Shown in pieces: positions 52,457-60,129 of a stretch of 64,000 nt of DNA; positions within the stretch are counted from its first letter, which is position 1, and every line of letters begins with the position of its first letter. The notes beneath the pieces are model-generated. The model had not been told where the DNA came from and made no database searches. It was given only the letters and a program-made list of their open reading frames with translations. The stretch is from JBNGOQ01 sp050589645 (GTDB lineage Bacteria > Bacteroidota > Bacteroidia > Flavobacteriales > Flavobacteriaceae). The position numbers were made by a program, and so were the translations under genes. The stretch spans positions 62,001 to 126,000 of the forward strand of contig NZ_JBNGOQ010000004.1 in the NCBI RefSeq assembly GCF_050589645.1. Reading direction: 5' to 3'.

Positions 52457-53386
52457 ATGATGAAGAAATTTATTGCCCTAAGCGCATTGCTTTGCGGACT
52501 CACCTTTGCGGTCCATGCCCAAGAAGAAAAGAAACAACAGGATATTACCGCTATTAAGGCCATGTGCGGCTGCTATGAAGTAACGTTCAAATACACCGAG
52601 ACCTTCGCCCCTGAAATTGATTATGAAAAGCATCACGATTACACTGCATCGGCCCTGGAATGGGCACAGCTTATTGAAGAGGATGATAACAAGTTATCCA
52701 TACAGCATCTGCTTGTCGTTAACGATACCATGGTAGTGAAACACTGGCGCCAGGACTGGGAATATGAAAATCGTGAAGTCTTTTACTACGATAAGGTCAA
52801 CAGTTGGAAATTTACAACGCTTCCCAGGGAAAGGGTAAAGGGACAGTGGACGCAAAAAGTATTTCAGGTAGATGATAGCCCCAGATATTCGGGATCCGCT
52901 ACCTGGATCCATGCCGATGGCAGGCATTACTGGGAGAACAAAACCGCTTCCCCACTTCCCCGACGGGAATATACCAAGCGAACCGATTACAACGTCATGT
53001 TCCGAGGCAACCGTCATGAGATTACGGACTATGGATGGCTACACGAACAGGACAACGATAAAGTGATACGGGAGAATGACAGGGAAGACCTGCTCTTGGT
53101 CCAGGAAAAGGGCTATAATAGGTATACCAAGGTTGCTGATGAACGTTGCCAACTGGCTCGGGATTGGTGGAAGGAAAATGAGAAGTTTTGGGCCAAGGTT
53201 CGTAATTCCTGGAGTGCAATATATGATAAGGCAGGGGTGCTGACCCTAAAGAAAAAAGTAGACAACAAACCCTTGTACATGCACTTCTACCCTTTGGCCA
53301 AGGAAGCCCACGGGAAAAAAGAGATTACCGAACTGATCGCTAAGTTCATCGCCGATAAACCGGAAGCGGATGTTCAAGGGAAATAG
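52457..53386 (+). CDS. DUF6607 family protein
   Basis: A 309-residue exported protein (signal peptide ending FAVHAQ) matching DUF6607-type proteins that stand beside Bacteroidota iron/heme receptors. Visible: KAMCGCYEVTFKYTETFAP at the start of the mature part, KHWRQDWEYENREVFYYDK, WTQKVFQVDDSPRYSGSATWIHADGRHYWENKTASPLPRREYTKRTDYNVMFRGNRHEIT in the centre. Trp, Tyr and His are frequent, which would suit ligand binding, but no known fold is evident. The FMN-binding gene overlaps its end by 17 bases, indicating tight coupling. Confidence 0.75.
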   Translation: MMKKFIALSALLCGLTFAVHAQEEKKQQDITAIKAMCGCYEVTFKYTETFAPEIDYEKHHDYTASALEWAQLIEEDDNKLSIQHLLVVNDTMVVKHWRQDWEYENREVFYYDKVNSWKFTTLPRERVKGQWTQKVFQVDDSPRYSGSATWIHADGRHYWENKTASPLPRREYTKRTDYNVMFRGNRHEITDYGWLHEQDNDKVIRENDREDLLLVQEKGYNRYTKVADERCQLARDWWKENEKFWAKVRNSWSAIYDKAGVLTLKKKVDNKPLYMHFYPLAKEAHGKKEITELIAKFIADKPEADVQGK

Positions 53387-53927
53387 CAACTTGGGCCATG
53401 GGGCAATCCTTTTATTGGCGATTGCCCTATTTTACGGGTTTTCAACCATTCAGCATTCATCCCGTTTGCGCACAAAGATGGAGCATGCCATACGGACCAC
53501 CTATGAAGTGGATACCTTTAGACTAGAGACCCTTCGGGTGCCCGAAACCGTTGATGCAGTTACCCAAATCGCCTTTAACGGGAGTCGGCTATTCGGCATC
53601 AGGAAGCAAAAAACTATTATTGGCTATGCCTATTTGGGTGAAGCAAAAAGTATGAAGAAGGTATTTGATTATGTGGTACTGTTCCATCCGGATTTGAGCA
53701 TCAAAAAGTCGAAGGTGCTGATATATAGGGAAGATTACGGGCAACAAATCGGATCTCAGCGCTGGTTAAAACAGTTTATTGGCCTGGCCCCTGGGGAGAA
53801 CGCCATTTATGGGGACAATATAGATGCTATTGCCGGGGCCACGATTTCGGCAAGCAGCATGACCAGGGCCGTAGACGCGCTCTTGCAGGGGGTCAACGTA
53901 TTGAAGCAAAAGGAAATAATAAACTAA
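53370..53927 (+). CDS. FMN-binding domain protein
   Basis: A 185-residue membrane-anchored protein: one N-terminal helix (GHGAILLLAIALFYGF) and a periplasmic FMN-binding domain. The motif DAIAGATISASSMTRAVDALL near residue 155 matches the S/TGATxS/T site where FMN is attached to Ser/Thr by ApbE-type flavin transferases. Such proteins pass electrons to periplasmic acceptors, so it may reduce the metal of the chelate imported by the adjacent TonB receptor. It overlaps the DUF6607 gene by 17 bases and is followed after 5 bases by the next gene. Confidence 0.83.
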   Translation: MFKGNSNLGHGAILLLAIALFYGFSTIQHSSRLRTKMEHAIRTTYEVDTFRLETLRVPETVDAVTQIAFNGSRLFGIRKQKTIIGYAYLGEAKSMKKVFDYVVLFHPDLSIKKSKVLIYREDYGQQIGSQRWLKQFIGLAPGENAIYGDNIDAIAGATISASSMTRAVDALLQGVNVLKQKEIIN

Positions 53928-53932
53928 TCGGC

Positions 53933-54289
53933 ATGAACGACATCAATCCCATATACCATAACCAATTTGGCGTGGCCTTCCAGTGGAAAAGAAATAGGGC
54001 CAAGGACCTTAAAAAAATTCAAATGGTGTTCCGGGATACGGGACTTTTGCTCACCCAGGAGGAACTGGTTCAGTTTTCACGGCATATTAAATGTACATTG
54101 GACAGCAATACCCTCTGCAAGGACTGTGCGGAAAACGAATCCTGTCGCGTGCTCTTATTGGACACCCCGGCGCCCCAGGTTAGTTTGGCGATGAACCAGA
54201 AGGAACTGCTGGCGGTGCATGACCTAGTGCAGGGCACCCTGTTTCAATTGGATCTGGACCATATGTTGGGAGATATCGTCAACGACTAA
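53933..54289 (+). CDS. DUF6686-type small protein
   Basis: A 118-residue soluble protein, probably of the DUF6686 group known from the same iron-related neighbourhood. It has a Cys cluster, IKCTLDSNTLCKDCAENESCRVL (four Cys within about 20 residues), which could bind a metal or iron-sulfur centre. The flanks are helical (TGLLLTQEELVQFSRHI; MNQKELLAVHDLVQGTLFQLDLDH). No signal peptide, so cytoplasmic. Last gene of the rightward operon; its stop overlaps lpxH by 4 bases on the opposite strand. Confidence 0.65.
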   Translation: MNDINPIYHNQFGVAFQWKRNRAKDLKKIQMVFRDTGLLLTQEELVQFSRHIKCTLDSNTLCKDCAENESCRVLLLDTPAPQVSLAMNQKELLAVHDLVQGTLFQLDLDHMLGDIVND

Positions 54290-55053
54290 TCGTCAAATTT
54301 TTCCAGGAACAGGCGGTGTCCGTCAAAAACCCCATAAGTAAAATAGGAAATCCAATCGCCCAGGTTGATGTATTTCGATTTTTCGTTCAGATCGATCTCT
54401 AGGGGTAGATGGCGGTGTCCAAAGACAAAATAGTCGAAGTGGCGCTGCTCCAATTTTCGTTTGGCGTAATGCACCAACCACTCCTTGTCTGCCCCCAAAA
54501 ACTTAATGTCCTCATCTCCCGAGATTAATTTGTTCTTTACGGACAGGTGCTGGGCCAAACGCACACCCCAATCCGGGTGCAGCCATCTAAAGAGCCATTT
54601 GGCAAGCGGATTTGTAAATACCTTTTTCATCCGCTTGTAGCCTTTATCATGAGGGCCCAAGCCATCACCATGGCCGATAAAAAAGGAGGTTTCATTTAAG
54701 ATGTACTGTTGTGGTTCGTGAAAGACGGGAATGTTGAGCTCTTCCTCAAAGTAACCGTTCATCCAAAGATCGTGATTGCCCACAAAATAGTAAATAGGGA
54801 TGCCGGCATCGGATAGCTCGGCCAATTTCCCCAAAGTCCTGGTAAACCCTTTGGGCACCACGGTTTTGTATTCGAACCAAAAGTCGAACAGATCCCCCAG
54901 CAAGAAAATGGCAGCGGCATCGGCCTTGATATAATCTAACCAGGCCACAAATTTTTTTTCACGAGGAAGGCTTTGTTTACCAGTGGGGGCTCCCAGATGG
55001 TTATCACTGGCGAAGTAGACTTTTTTATCTTTTGGAACGTTCAGTTGTTTCAT
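54286..55053 (-). CDS. lpxH: UDP-2,3-diacylglucosamine diphosphatase (LpxH type)
   Basis: A 255-residue metallophosphoesterase that makes lipid X in lipid A synthesis. The order of metal motifs is correct: FASDNHLGAP, LLGDLFDFWFEYKT, FVGNHDLWMNGYFEEE, FFIGHGDGLG and FGHRHLPLEIDL. It is longer than the classical enzyme but matches Bacteroidota LpxH forms. The C-terminus carries SKYINLGDWISYFTYGVFDG, with its Trp/Tyr cap. The start is the ATG at 55053. Peripheral inner-membrane enzyme. Confidence 0.88.
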   Translation of the reverse strand: MKQLNVPKDKKVYFASDNHLGAPTGKQSLPREKKFVAWLDYIKADAAAIFLLGDLFDFWFEYKTVVPKGFTRTLGKLAELSDAGIPIYYFVGNHDLWMNGYFEEELNIPVFHEPQQYILNETSFFIGHGDGLGPHDKGYKRMKKVFTNPLAKWLFRWLHPDWGVRLAQHLSVKNKLISGDEDIKFLGADKEWLVHYAKRKLEQRHFDYFVFGHRHLPLEIDLNEKSKYINLGDWISYFTYGVFDGHRLFLEKFDD

Positions 55054-55091
55054 TTAGGCTGTAAAGATAAGGAAAGAACCCATGGAATATG

Positions 55092-55541
55092 TTAGTTGTC
55101 AGCGGCATGCCATTCTGCAAAGGCCGTTTCGGTCTCTCGAAGCTTTAGGGAGTGTAGCTGAATGTTCTCAGGAAGTCGTGCCCGAATTTTGGCCGCAAAA
55201 TCGACTACCATATTTTCACTGGTAGGTTGGTAATCCGCCAAAATCACCTTATGGCCACGTTCCATTAGCTCCTCGGCCAATTCTATATGAGGGGTGTTTT
55301 TGTTGAATACCGTGGCATGGTCAAATGGGTTGACAACTTCTTCCTTCACTATTTTCTTTAAATCCCCAAAATCAATGACCATTCCCAGTTTTACATTGGA
55401 AGTATCGGTAATAGGGCTCCCAATGACCGTTACGGAAAGTTTGTAGCTGTGGCCATGGACGTTCCTGCATTTACCATCGTACCCAAAGAGGGCATGGCCT
55501 GTTTCAAAGGTGAATTGCTTGGTGATTCTGATATTTGACAT
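55092..55541 (-). CDS. 6-carboxytetrahydropterin synthase / QueD-like protein
   Basis: A 149-residue PTPS/QueD-family enzyme. The zinc histidines sit in FETGHALFGYDGKCRNVHGHSYKLSVTV; the catalytic Cys lies in GKCRN. PFDHATVFNKN and PTSENMVVDFA complete the fold, and the C-terminal Glu is in LRETETAFAEW. It converts dihydroneopterin triphosphate in queuosine or tetrahydropterin synthesis. It lies 38 bases upstream of lpxH on the minus strand. Whether it is QueD or a PTPS proper is not decided. Confidence 0.87.
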   Translation of the reverse strand: MSNIRITKQFTFETGHALFGYDGKCRNVHGHSYKLSVTVIGSPITDTSNVKLGMVIDFGDLKKIVKEEVVNPFDHATVFNKNTPHIELAEELMERGHKVILADYQPTSENMVVDFAAKIRARLPENIQLHSLKLRETETAFAEWHAADN

Positions 55542-55607
55542 GGGTCCTGTTTGCCCAGCAAAGGTAAGGATTCTTTAGAATGAAACCGTCGGAGGCCGAC
55601 ATTGCTT

Positions 55608-56024
55608 TTAGTCGATGACGATATCGAGATTTCCCGAGACCAGGCTCACATGGCAACAATCTGCTGCCACGGTGTAGACCACATTGGCCACTTCTTGGCC
55701 ACCGATGAAACCCTTGAATACAATTTCCCTGGAAGTATTCTGATTTCCGGGCACAAAGAGGTCATCGTAAAGGGGATAAGAGCCTTCATTCCGCTGTGGG
55801 TCATTGTCGATAGGCCGGGTAAGATCTTCCCCCGTGGTGGCATCCCTTACCTCAAATTCATCCAGGGCGACCGGCATATCCGAGCTGTCTTGAACATTCA
55901 CACTAAAGGAGACAAAGATTTCTGTACAGGCTACTCCGGTACAGCTGATTTGATCGTCATCATTCTTGTCAGAACAATTCCATATGGCCAGCATCAAAGT
56001 GCTTAAAAACAATGCTTTTTTCAT
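55608..56024 (-). CDS. Small hypothetical lipoprotein
   Basis: A 138-residue lipoprotein with signal MKKALFLSTLMLAIWNCSD and Cys-rich mature part (CTGVACTEIFVSF; AADCCHVSLVSG). The centre (VALDEFEVRDATTGEDLTRP) resembles short carboxypeptidase-regulatory-like or Ig-like beta domains. No named family is recognised. It probably sits in the periplasm or on the surface. Own promoter likely; the neighbour upstream on the strand is a 37-codon membrane protein. Confidence 0.65.
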   Translation of the reverse strand: MKKALFLSTLMLAIWNCSDKNDDDQISCTGVACTEIFVSFSVNVQDSSDMPVALDEFEVRDATTGEDLTRPIDNDPQRNEGSYPLYDDLFVPGNQNTSREIVFKGFIGGQEVANVVYTVAADCCHVSLVSGNLDIVID

Positions 56025-56108
56025 TTGTTATCTATTTGGGGCATGTGAACCATAGATACGATTGTTGAACAGGTGTTGCGTGCCCGGATGTTAAAAAGAG
56101 ATATGGGC

Positions 56109-56222
56109 TTATCGCTTAAACTTCCGTTGATTTCGCACACGATTTACGAAATAGATGATGACCACAAAAAGGGCCAACAAGGGAAAGACGAGGTCGCCAT
56201 TCAAAAAGGAAAGCATATCCAT
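56109..56222 (-). CDS. Small membrane protein, 37 aa
   Basis: A 37-codon frame (ATG at 56222, TAA at 56109-56111) lying in the gap between the enoyl-CoA hydratase and lipoprotein genes. It encodes one transmembrane helix (DLVFPLLALFVVIIYFVNRV) followed by a basic tail (RNQRKFKR), the usual positive-inside end of a small membrane peptide. Below the usual size cut-off for gene calling. Supporting evidence is only its composition and position; no family recognised. Confidence 0.45.
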   Translation of the reverse strand: MDMLSFLNGDLVFPLLALFVVIIYFVNRVRNQRKFKR

Positions 56223-56268
56223 AGTATTGTTTTAAGAAGGAGAACGGGAATACCTGGAGCTTATTGTT

Positions 56269-57036
56269 TTATTTTTTAAAAGTAGAAAGCGCTTCTTGCG
56301 CATGGGGGGATAGCACTAACTTTCCGGACATCTCCGCCCGCTGGATAAGCAGGGTATCCCAATGGTCCGTACCCTCCCAAAACACTTTCTTCATGGCCGC
56401 TAGGGCTTCCGGATTAAACGAGGCCAGTTTTTGTGTGTGAAAATACAGTTCCTTGTCCATTTGCTTCGGGCTGTCAAAAACTTTTGAAAAGAGGCCTTTC
56501 TCTTTGGCCCAATAGGCATTTTTCCATTCGGTGGGCGCCAGGGATAATTCTGCAAGACCGGCCTTTCCAATCTTGCGTTCCACTACCGGGGCAATGACCA
56601 GGGGCGCAATGCCAAGGGTAAGTTCTGAAAGACGAATCGCTGCCGCTTCCGTGGCAAAAACATAATCGCAGGCCGCGATGAGTCCAACCCCACCGCCAAC
56701 AGCTTTGCCCTGAACACGACCCAAGATAATCTTTTTGCAATGGCGCATCGCATTGATTACACGGGCGAATCCGCTAAAAAAAACCTTTCCTTCGGCCTCA
56801 TTGGAGATGGCTACCAATTCATCAAAAGAAGCGCCGGCACAAAAGGTGCGATCTCCTTCTGATTTCAGAACAATTAGGGATACCTCACGATTTTTTGAAA
56901 GTTCTTGGAATTCCCTGGCCAATCGTTCCAAAAGTTCGGCCACAAAGGAGTTGCTTGCCGGATGCCCAAATTCTACCGTGGCGATCCCATTTTCAATTTT
57001 GGTATAGAGACTCCCGTTTTCCCTGTTGGTACCCAT
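56269..57036 (-). CDS. Enoyl-CoA hydratase/isomerase family protein
   Basis: A 255-residue crotonase-fold protein. The oxyanion-hole segments are FCAGASFDELVAI and GRVQGKAVGGGVGLIAACDYVFATEAAAIRLSELTLGIAP. The Glu usually found at the second catalytic place is near SELTLGI. The first catalytic Glu position cannot be fixed with confidence. It would hydrate or isomerise an acyl-CoA. It is 21 bases downstream of a MATE transporter gene on the same strand; the pairing is probably incidental. Confidence 0.87.
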   Translation of the reverse strand: MGTNRENGSLYTKIENGIATVEFGHPASNSFVAELLERLAREFQELSKNREVSLIVLKSEGDRTFCAGASFDELVAISNEAEGKVFFSGFARVINAMRHCKKIILGRVQGKAVGGGVGLIAACDYVFATEAAAIRLSELTLGIAPLVIAPVVERKIGKAGLAELSLAPTEWKNAYWAKEKGLFSKVFDSPKQMDKELYFHTQKLASFNPEALAAMKKVFWEGTDHWDTLLIQRAEMSGKLVLSPHAQEALSTFKK

Positions 57037-57057
57037 CCGCTTTGCGTTTTTTCAAAA

Positions 57058-58392
57058 TTAACCCTTTTGCAAAAGGGGGCGAAACTTTCGCCTAAATTTC
57101 CAGACCAGTGCCCCGCCCCTAATGCCCATCCAAACGATGAAGGCGATCCAAATCCCGTAGAGGCCCCATCCCATAAACTTTCCTAAGTAAAGCGTAGGGA
57201 TGAATCCTAAAAAGGTAGCGGAAAGTAAGACGTTTCTAAGATATTTCATCTCGCCTAGGCCCTTAAAAAGGCCATCAAAGACAAAGGCAACGGTATTCAT
57301 GGGCAGGCCTAGGATCAGAATGAAAAAAACACTGTAAAAGGTTTCCAACACCACCGTTTCATTGGAAAAGAGACTTCCGATGGGCCTATAAAATAGCACT
57401 CCGGCAAGTGCAAGGGCTGAACTTACCACTATACCGTACAGAATAATTTTTTTGGAAAGCTTCCAAAGTCCGTTATAATCCCTTTCTCCCAAAAGTTTCC
57501 CTCCCATAATGTTGCCCGCTGCCCCGTAGCCATCAATAAAAAAGGCGGCGAAGAGCCAGAGATTGAGGGCAATGGTATGGGCACCAATGTAGCGGTCGCC
57601 CAGTGCCGTTGCTTCACGGACTGCCAGGACCAGGGCCGCATTCAGTGCCAAGGCACGCACAAAAAGATTTAAGCTCATAACGACCAAACGCCCCAACTCT
57701 GGATTTAACGGAAAACGAAGTCTAAGGCTTATCTGGGTCTTCAGGACCAGGAGCACAAAGGCCATCAACGCCATTACCCCTTGGGAGATAAGACTTGCCC
57801 AAGCGGCTCCCTCGAGATACATGGGGGCTATGAAATCCTCAATGCCATATACCAGGATAAGGTCTAGCACCACGTTCAGTACCGCGCCCACTAGCGCAAT
57901 GAGCATAGGCCAATAGGTGTTTTGCAAACCCCTGAAAATACCAAAGACAGCAAAGGTAAAAAGCGTTAGGGGAAAGCCCCATACGCGTATGGAGTAGTAG
58001 GAGATGCAAAACTCCAAAATCTTACCAGAGGCTTCCAAAAGCCGAAAAATATCTTCGGCCACGAAGATGGTGGAAATTAGAATAAGGATGCTGAGCGAGA
58101 TATTAAAAAAAATGGCCTGTGCCGGTAGGGATTTCACCTCTTCCAAACGGCCTGCTCCCAAGTATTGGGACATAATCGCGGAAATAGAACTTCGGGTCTG
58201 CCCCAGTATCCAAATCAGCATGGACAAAAAGGAACCTACGATACCTGCTGCGGCCAAGGATTCCAGTCCATTCTGTGGAATGTTGCCCACAATGGCCGTA
58301 TCGGTAATGGACAAAAGGGGTTCTGCGATACCTGCTACGGTAGCGGGGACGGCCAGCCTATTGATGGTTTTAAAGGTGATAAGCGTCTTCAA
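57058..58392 (-). CDS. MATE family efflux transporter
   Basis: A 444-residue inner-membrane antiporter with twelve hydrophobic segments in two halves. MATE traits: INRLAVPATVAGIAEPLLSITDTAIVGNI at the N-terminus, GFPLTLFTFAVFGIFRGLQNTYWPM, and IGAHTIALNLWLFAAFFIDGYGAAGNIMGGKLLG in the second half. The family expels drugs or metabolites against Na+ or H+. Length is normal. It is transcribed with a GNAT gene upstream (12-base gap). Confidence 0.9.
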   Translation of the reverse strand: MKTLITFKTINRLAVPATVAGIAEPLLSITDTAIVGNIPQNGLESLAAAGIVGSFLSMLIWILGQTRSSISAIMSQYLGAGRLEEVKSLPAQAIFFNISLSILILISTIFVAEDIFRLLEASGKILEFCISYYSIRVWGFPLTLFTFAVFGIFRGLQNTYWPMLIALVGAVLNVVLDLILVYGIEDFIAPMYLEGAAWASLISQGVMALMAFVLLVLKTQISLRLRFPLNPELGRLVVMSLNLFVRALALNAALVLAVREATALGDRYIGAHTIALNLWLFAAFFIDGYGAAGNIMGGKLLGERDYNGLWKLSKKIILYGIVVSSALALAGVLFYRPIGSLFSNETVVLETFYSVFFILILGLPMNTVAFVFDGLFKGLGEMKYLRNVLLSATFLGFIPTLYLGKFMGWGLYGIWIAFIVWMGIRGGALVWKFRRKFRPLLQKG

Positions 58393-58404
58393 AAAAGAAA
58401 TGTT

Positions 58405-58905
58405 TTAGAGCACGAGTTCATAGCAGTGGAAAGGGTGTTCACTTTGTTTGGGGAAGTAAATATCTGCCAAACGCCTATAACCCCGGGTCTCATAAAACCT
58501 CTGGTTCCTCTTGTTCTGGCTAAAGGTATCCAAACGGACCGAGCTAAAATTGTGCTTCCTGGAATAGTCCTCCGCAAAACGCATGAGGTCCTGAGCGTAT
58601 CCTCTACCCTGGTGTTGGGGGTGCACGCATAAACGATGAATGTAACTGTTGTTTTCATTTGGGGTGAGCCATTGGATCGGAACGTATTCCTCGTCCATTT
58701 TGGTGGAAATTACGATGGCTCCAATAATTTCACCATCTAGATCTAACACGTAGAGCTCTGCTCTTTTTATATCGGTCATAAAAGCTTCCCTGGACGGATA
58801 GTGCTCGTTCCATTGATAGATCCCATTCGCTATCATATGGGCGGCACAGGCTTTGGTTAAGTTCATTATATCGTTTATTTCCGATATCTTTGCGCGTCGG
58901 ATCAT
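58405..58905 (-). CDS. GNAT family N-acetyltransferase
   Basis: A 166-residue acetyltransferase. The acetyl-CoA motif is VHPQHQGRGYAQDLMRFAE (residues about 92-110), flanked by the beta strand YIHRLCV and followed by RLDTFSQNKRNQRFYETRGYRR. The N-terminus (MIRRAKISEINDIMNLTKAC) is typical of the amino-acid or peptide acetylating members. Substrate unknown. It starts at an ATG 54 bases from the divergent stress-protein gene. Confidence 0.85.
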   Translation of the reverse strand: MIRRAKISEINDIMNLTKACAAHMIANGIYQWNEHYPSREAFMTDIKRAELYVLDLDGEIIGAIVISTKMDEEYVPIQWLTPNENNSYIHRLCVHPQHQGRGYAQDLMRFAEDYSRKHNFSSVRLDTFSQNKRNQRFYETRGYRRLADIYFPKQSEHPFHCYELVL

Positions 58906-58958
58906 ACTTAGGTTTTCAATTTAATTGTAAATTTATACTATAACCATAAAACTTCACT

Positions 58959-59759
58959 ATGAAAAATATTCTGGTTCCCATCGGTACGTCGTCCTCGGCG
59001 CACGAAACCTTGCAATACGCGGTAGATTTTGCATCCCAGTTTGCATCCCAAATTTATGTAATGGATGTTTTCAGTGTAATGGCCAGAGCGGGCGGCCTGA
59101 CCAATATCGAGGAAAAAGCCACCAAAAGTAGCAAGGACCGTTTAAAAGAGGTCATTGGCAAGATAGATGCCAAAAAGGTGGATGTTAAAATTGCCACCTA
59201 TAACGGAGATCTTGTAGATGGCCTAAATGAAATCGATAAGGAACTAGGGATCGATCTAATTATTATTGCCCCCAGAAGCAATGACATACAAGAAGAGCTT
59301 TATTTGGGAAATACATCGGGAAGAATAGTGAAGCAGACCGATATTCCCACCTTGATCGTTCCCAAGGGAACCGCGTTTAAGCCTTATAAGACCATTTTAA
59401 CGGCCTTTAAATCCGGCGTGTTGAAGCGCAAGCGAATATTGAATCCGCTGATTTACATACAAGATAAATTTAAGTCGCAAATCAATCTTTTATTGGTAAA
59501 GACCCCTGGCTATTCCGATGAGGACCTAAAAGTGAATACGGCCCTGATGGACATCAGTTCACAACTCACCATTACCGAAAATCCCACTACGTATTTGGGT
59601 GTGCTCGAAAATTTTCAGGCGCAGCATCCCGACCTGCTCTGCGTCTTTAGGCGAAAAAGAGGGTTCTTCAAAAAATTATGGGAAAAGAACACCATTCCAA
59701 AGTCTGAATTTTTCGCCCCCATTCCAGTGTTGATATTATGTATCCAAAAGAAGGATTAA
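58959..59759 (+). CDS. Universal stress protein family (two-half UspA-like)
   Basis: A 266-residue cytosolic USP. The first domain starts MKNILVPIGTSSSAHETLQYAVDFA and ends with the nucleotide-type LYLGNTSGRIVKQTDIPTLIVPKG (G-2x-G-9x-S/T-like). The second half (from about residue 140) is a degenerate copy without the nucleotide loop. Such two-half proteins are common in Bacteroidota. It stands alone before a terminator and the pta-ackA genes; a link to acetate metabolism is possible but only from proximity. Confidence 0.85.
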   Translation: MKNILVPIGTSSSAHETLQYAVDFASQFASQIYVMDVFSVMARAGGLTNIEEKATKSSKDRLKEVIGKIDAKKVDVKIATYNGDLVDGLNEIDKELGIDLIIIAPRSNDIQEELYLGNTSGRIVKQTDIPTLIVPKGTAFKPYKTILTAFKSGVLKRKRILNPLIYIQDKFKSQINLLLVKTPGYSDEDLKVNTALMDISSQLTITENPTTYLGVLENFQAQHPDLLCVFRRKRGFFKKLWEKNTIPKSEFFAPIPVLILCIQKKD

Positions 59760-59765
59760 ATGCTT

Positions 59766-59799
59766 TAAAAAAGTCCCAGACAGCTTAGGGGGCTTTTTT
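59766..59799 (+). terminator. Intrinsic terminator after the universal stress gene
   Basis: A stem of AAAAGTCCC-type with GGGGGCTTTT (one G-U pair) around an about 10-base loop, ending in TTTTTT. It starts a few bases after the stop. The 330 bases that follow up to pta (59800-60129) hold no recognisable gene or RNA. Confidence 0.65.
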
Positions 59800-60129
59800 C
59801 TTCTAAAAAAACCTTGGTCGACATGATCGATCAGCCTATTTCCGGAGATTATTAATGGAAATGAACCGGTTGCTTTATGTATTTTTGGATATCATACAAA
59901 CGCATACTTTTTTTGATAGTTTGTCTTAAGCCCCTTAACTAGTAAACAATCGGACAGGGAAGAATCCACTCAAGGATCAAGAAGCTTCCAGGAAGCATAC
60001 TTTATGCTTTGTTTGTTATGTTACGCATATATTTTGCCTTATTTTGTATCGCAAACGCAGGGCGGAGAGGCCAGGTCCAAACGCAGTGTTGTAAGTAGAT
60101 ATAATCGTTCAAAAACATACCCTTTTAAA

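Noticed and set aside
59800..60129. Non-coding RNA or riboswitch upstream of pta
   Set aside because: The 330-base gap was read on both strands; no recognisable RNA fold, only AT-rich sequence and imperfect promoter-like words.
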